NCBI GenBank assembly: GCA_026018925.1
Contig: JAKSZU010000020.1
Coordinates: 40,577,112 to 40,641,111, forward strand
Source: Tupaia tana
Taxonomy: Eukaryota; Chordata; Mammalia; Scandentia; Tupaiidae
Direction: 5' to 3'
DNA length: 64,000 bases
Below are positions 53,101-59,100 of the stretch, piece after piece (position 1 is the first letter of the stretch; every line of letters begins with the position of its first letter). The notes under the pieces were generated by a model. The model was not told the origin of the DNA and made no database searches. It was given only the letters and a program-made list of their open reading frames with translations. Both the position numbers and the translations under genes were made by a program.

Positions 53101-56100
53101 TCACCTCTTGCCCTTTCATTATGTGAGGAGGCAGCAAGAAGGCCCAGACCAGACATAGGGGCCGGTGCCTTGATTTTGGACTGTGAGAAATAAGTTACTG
53201 TTCTTTATAAATTACCCAGTCTTGGGTATTCTGTTTTAACAGAATAGAGTGCACTAAGACAATTTGCAATTTTAAAACTTCCAACAAAGAAAAGCCCTGG
53301 CTCACTCAGCTCCATTAATGAATTCTACCAAACATTTAAAGAATTAACACTAATCTTTCACAAACTCTTCCAAAAATAAAAGAACACTTCCCAATTCATT
53401 CTACAAAGCAAACAGATTAAGTACGCCCTAATACTAAGGCTGGTATTCTTTTGACACCAAGATATCAAAAGAAAACTATAGAACAATCTCTTATAAATAT
53501 ATACATGTAAATCCTCAAAAAATATCAGAAATTGAATCCAGCAACATACAAAAATGATTACACACCATGACAAGTGGTATTTAAACCAAGGTTAGTAAGG
53601 TTAAGCGATGGCTAATGTGCAAAAATCAGTGTAATAGGCCACTTTAACAAAATCAACAAGACCATCTCTTTTTGTGGTTGTTGCCTTAAATTCATGTTAG
53701 AGCACATGCATACACAAGAGAGAGACAGAGAAAGCGAGAGAAGTAAAGTACCCTTCACTGGTCACACCATGGTCCCCTTCCTCCAAGTCTGCGTGGGTAC
53801 ATACGCCACACATGCACCTGCCATGACGCCAAGCCAATTGGGCTGACGACTCAAACCATGCGGCTTCCAGCTCTGAAGTCAGTTTGCTACTGATCGCACC
53901 ACAGAGGCTAGACCAAGACCACCTTAATAAAAAGGTATGTGGTGAAATCCGACACTCTTACGTGTTAAAAACATAAAAAGAAGGAAACTTCCTCAATGAG
54001 GCCATCTACAGCCTATTTAAAGGTGAAGACTCAATGCTTCCCCCTAAGGTCAGGGAAGAAACAGAGATGTCCACTCTTACTATTTCTGTCCAACAACGTA
54101 TTAGAGGTCGTAGGCAGGACAATCGGGGAAGGAAAAGAATAAAAGGCATCCAGATTAGGATGGAAATAGTAAAATAATATCTATTTGCAGATGACATGAT
54201 CTAAATTTTCCTTAGAAAAATTTTTTAAGGAATTGACTAAACAAAAGTACTAAAAAATGAATTCAGCAGATACAGAATACATGACCAATGTACAAAAATC
54301 AATTCCATTTCTATATACTAGCAATGAATACTCCAAATATAAAATTCAAAAGCAATTCTATTTATAATAGCATTAAAATGAATAAAATACCTAGGAATAG
54401 ATTTAGCAAAAGAAGTATTTAACTTTATCTTGAAAACTACAAAATATTATCAAAAGAAATTACAGGCGGGGCTAGTCAGCAGTGAGGCAGTAATGCAAAG
54501 CTCTGTGATGCTGAACCACACGAGAAGGTCCCAGATTTGTATCCTGAGGCCTCCCTGTACATGCTGGGTGCCCGCACACGTGTGCAGGTGTACATGTCCA
54601 TGACCTGGACTGGCTAAGGCTGGAGATCGATTACAACACGAAGACCCTGCTGGGGATGCTTGTCGCTCCCTCTCTAAATGTAACAACATGTGAATTAATC
54701 ACCCCAGTATTCGTCCTCCCCTCATGCAATAAAAAATAAAAAAAGATTTAAAGCTTTAGACAGATAATTCACAAAGGAAATGTGAATGGTCTCTAAGAAC
54801 ACAAAAAAATCGATCAACATCACTAATTATAAAGGAAATAAAAATTAAAATCACAATGAGATACCATTACACATACATTAGAAAGGCTAAAGTTTCAAAA
54901 GATTTAAAAAGACCAAGAGTATCAAGTGCTTAAGTGTGGAACAACTGGGATTCTCATATACTGCTGATAGGAATACAAAATGATACCACCATTTTGAAAA
55001 CACATGTGGCATGGGGCTGGCAGTTGGCATAGTGGTTAAGGGTGCTGGATTCCCACATGGCTAAGTACAGTTCGAGTCTTGCTTTCTCATTTTCCCTCTC
55101 TCTCTCTGTGTGTCACTCTGCCACTCTCTGGTCAAATTAAGCAAATAAATAAATTAAATAAATAAAGTTAAATGAAACAATTCTTGAAAAAAAAGTTTTT
55201 TTAAAAAAGAAAAATCATATGGCCGTACCTTAGAAATTAAAACATTGTATATACCATACAATGTTCGGTAATTTCGAATCCTAGGTAATTTCCCAAGAAA
55301 AACATACACGTATATATGTCCACAAAGAAACTTCTTCAGAGCCGGCAGTCAGAAACACGTGGCGAGGGCAGTGTGAGAAATACTTGTGATAAGACTGTTC
55401 TACAAGTATCTTGATTTTATCAGGGTGACCATCTAGTTATACAATAATATTGTGCTTAAGTTTTACAGGATGTCATCCTTAAGGAAACTGGGTAAAGAGT
55501 AACAGGCACCAGCAGGTGGAGTGGTGGTGAAGGTGCGGGACACCCACATGGCTGACTATGGTTGGAGCCTGGACTCGGAGGCTTGCTTTCTCAATTTCTC
55601 TCTGTGGTAAGCACATGTGCCCTATAGTAAATTTAATAACAACAATAATAATAATTAATACAATTAAATAGATAATTCTTTTTAAAAAGAAATATATAGG
55701 ATCTCTATATGTTATTTCTTACTACTGCATGTAAACCTACAAGTATGTCAAAACAAAAAGTTTAATTTAAAAGGAAAAAAAATGTTCACAAATGCTACAG
55801 CAGAATTATTTACACTAGTCCCAAACTGGAAGCGCCTGGTGTCCATCAACGGGTAGACTATATACCTAATCCGTAGACTACCAGCCGTGGCAAATGGGGA
55901 AACTAGTTAATACTATACAACAATACAGATGAGTCTCAAAAACGCTACGTGCAGAGACAGAGAGGAAACAGCGAAGATGGCATGCTGTATGATCCCACTG
56001 ACGCCGACAGCGGCGGAGAGCGCGTCAGTGACTGCCCGGAGAGGGCGCTGTGGAAGGCTCAGAGAGACCAGAGGAAACCAGTGTTAGGAACTACAGGGCC

Positions 56101-59100
56101 TTCTAAAGTGTATTTGACAATTACATGATTCTATATGATTACTGAATTTCACACTGTACACACGCAATTGGTAAACTTTAGTAACATTTAAATAATGTCT
56201 TAAAATAATTAAAAAAAACTTAGAAAATTAATACCTGTTAGCGTTTTTCCTGCACTCAGAGGAGGAGCAATGACTCTAAAAAGTTTCTGCATTAAAATAG
56301 GAAAACAATCACCATCATTTCAAAGAATAATATTTTTAAAAGACAATAAAGGACTCACCTCTGATAGAATTAGACAGTCATTAGCTATGAAATTAAATAT
56401 AGAGACTTTTCATGTGAATATGAACTGTGTGGAAGGATCACCGAGAAATAATCCTCTTTGTCCTATTCCTCACTGATAAAAACCACACCACAAATACCAG
56501 TAGAAGGTGGGGCCCTAACCAAGTGCTTAAGGGAGACGGATCCCACATGGCTGACCGCAGTTCAAATTCTGGCCCTGGCAGATTGAAAAACATGTTGTGC
56601 GTGTCCTCGTCTGCCCAAATCCCAACAGGATGGAGGAGTGGAGGAGAAGGGATTGCGGCATGGCCATGCTCCTCTGGGGGTACGTGCTCTCTCTCTCTCT
56701 CACTCACTAGAGAGCACGCATACCCTCTGGCAATTTAGTAAATACATAAATACCAGCTATATAAGGCCTTTGTTGAGATAATCACTTATGATATAAAGCA
56801 CCCTTTGGTTCTTAAAAGAGCTTTATTCTTTAAAAAAAAAAACAAGAGATTAACCAAAGTGATAATGAAGATAATTTTAAACTGAAAAATTCTGAATGAT
56901 CAGCACTAACAGAAAGAAAGATTATCTAAACTTAAGTAGAGCCTCCTGAAAATTTAGCTGCCATGGATCACCCCAAGAGGGAGTTTCCTAGGTCAGCAGG
57001 TGGCATGGAGGTTAAGGTGCTGGACTCTACACCCACTGCGGTTCAAGTCCTGGACCTGGCGGCTTGAAAATCACACTGGGATCATGTGCTTATGTGTCTA
57101 AAATCCCAAGAGGAGGATGGAGGAGACGGGTTTGTGGTGTGGCTGTCCTCTCTGGGGAGTGATTTCTCACTTTCCCTCTTACTGTCTCTGCCAGTGCACG
57201 TGCCCTATGGCAAAAACCTAAAAAAAAAAAAAAGAAAAGAGAGAGAGAGAGAGCTTTTGTCCAGGGAAAAAAACTGACCCTCAGCACTAGGGTCAATCTT
57301 GGGCTGTCATTAGCATCAAAAGATCAATAGAACCTTCCACACTTTTCCACTGAGTCCCTAGCCCCTTTTGTTAAGCTATTATATAAATCTTTACCTCTGC
57401 TGAATTAGCAGAGCTACTCCTTACTGAGCGTGTCCACACCCATGAGAATAAATCTTGTCTTTTCTCCTGTGAATCTGAACACAGCCAGTGAGTTCAGAAT
57501 CCTCCCTCACCTTTGGGACCTAAACCGGTAGAGGAAATCTTTCCTTCCAAAGTAAGGCACTATTTCTACCTCAAAAACAGCCCAAACTAGAATTAAAGAA
57601 CAATTTCAGAAGCTATAGTAGTCATCTCAAATGTGAGGATATGGTCTTTCATTCTAGAAAATCTAGACATTTTCAAAAGACAGGATTCCTTACCATAATT
57701 CAGACCTCCTTAAGTACTAAAATAGCTCAACTCCAACTCTGAGAAGTGATTCCCTTATAGGCACAGTGTTATCAAAGAGGAACCACAAGGCGCACCTAAC
57801 CCCTCACTGCTGAAAGCTTCAAATGACTCTGTAATAACAAACACCACCTCCTGCTGAAAGCCATTACATTTGAAAAGTACTCTGAACACAAAACAAAGTT
57901 AACCTCAGTAACCCAGCACTCTGTCTGAAATGTACAGGTATAAATGCAAACCAGATTGTGAGGAATAAAAGACCCATTAGAGACAAAAATTGCAGAAGTA
58001 ACTTCACAAAAACCCAGAATGCATTAAATTAGAATCTCTTTTAAGGAATTGAGAGAAGCCAGAATTGCACTAATTCTTTCTAATTGTTATTTAACAGTGG
58101 CACAGAGAACATTTTTTTTCTTTTTATGTGCAGAGGGGTACCAGACCTCACGAAAGGAGGCAGCTGACATGTCTTTCTCAGGGAGGTACTAGACTCCGGT
58201 GAGGAAGCAGCTGAGAGGTATTCAAAGGTAAAGACACTTACTGGACATACAGTCAGGGTCAAAACCAGGGGAAGTGGAGTGTGCCACTAATTTTAGAAAT
58301 TAACCGGAAGTGCAACCAAAATTGAAGCGTTATAAATTTGAGGGATACACACCCCACCAACATGAATGTCCTTAAAGAGGCATGAAATGTCACAGAATGA
58401 CTGTTAACTTTATAGTACTGAAGACAGTTTTGGATGGCATTGAATTTGCAAAAAAGTTGACTGGATGCCTTCAGTAAACGTCGGCTCTTCTGAGGTACAT
58501 TAGTTACTAATAAAACAGCGGGCTGAGAGGGTGCCACATGTGTTTACAAGCCAGCATCCACAACCAGTCCCAAAGCTAAGTCAAATAACACGACGGGTAA
58601 GGAAATTGATTCTTTGATTTGAAATTTGATTCTAAAATAAGCCCAAATGTTTTTAAATGCTCTCAGTAATAACTAGGGCTATAAAATTCAGAATTGGAAA
58701 GAGCAATAAATTATCAATTAGCAAATAATTATCTCATATTTTCAGGACCCATCCCCAGCAGACTACATCACAAACAGCACTACCTAAATAGCACACTTAT
58801 TATATACAATAATTATATATCGTTCTTACACCTTCTGGAAAAATTAAAGTCTCAAAAGTTCTTAGGGAAAAACAAAAACAAAAAAAAAAACTTTGTTAAA
58901 TTCTAACGAGTAAGCATTTTTTTCCTTTTCTTACTCCCTGGGATTTTAATACCTACTTAGACAGCTAGAAAAGAAGGCAATGGGCAGAAGGTGTGAAATT
59001 CAAGACCACTTAAAAGTCTGAAGCTAAAATAGGTGCACATCTAGTAAGTCTACAAAAATGTTAAAAATGACTGATAAAAACAAACTATGCAAAGTAAATG

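Larger units (their letters stand above)
51745..54466 (+). mobile_element. Old L1 ORF2 copy, much broken
   Basis: TCTGACCACAATGGATTGAA, AGGAAATTAGAAAATATTTC-like and GAAACTAGAAAAAAGCAAAT mark the endonuclease-RT linker. AAGAAAAGCCCTGGCTCACT marks the RT start, and TATTTGCAGATGACATGATC is the DNA for the FADD catalytic box (mutated context). TACCTAGGAATAGATTTAGC follows. SINEs at 52450 and 53668 and a MaLR LTR at 52905 interrupt it. Many stops; not functional. Confidence 0.88.
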
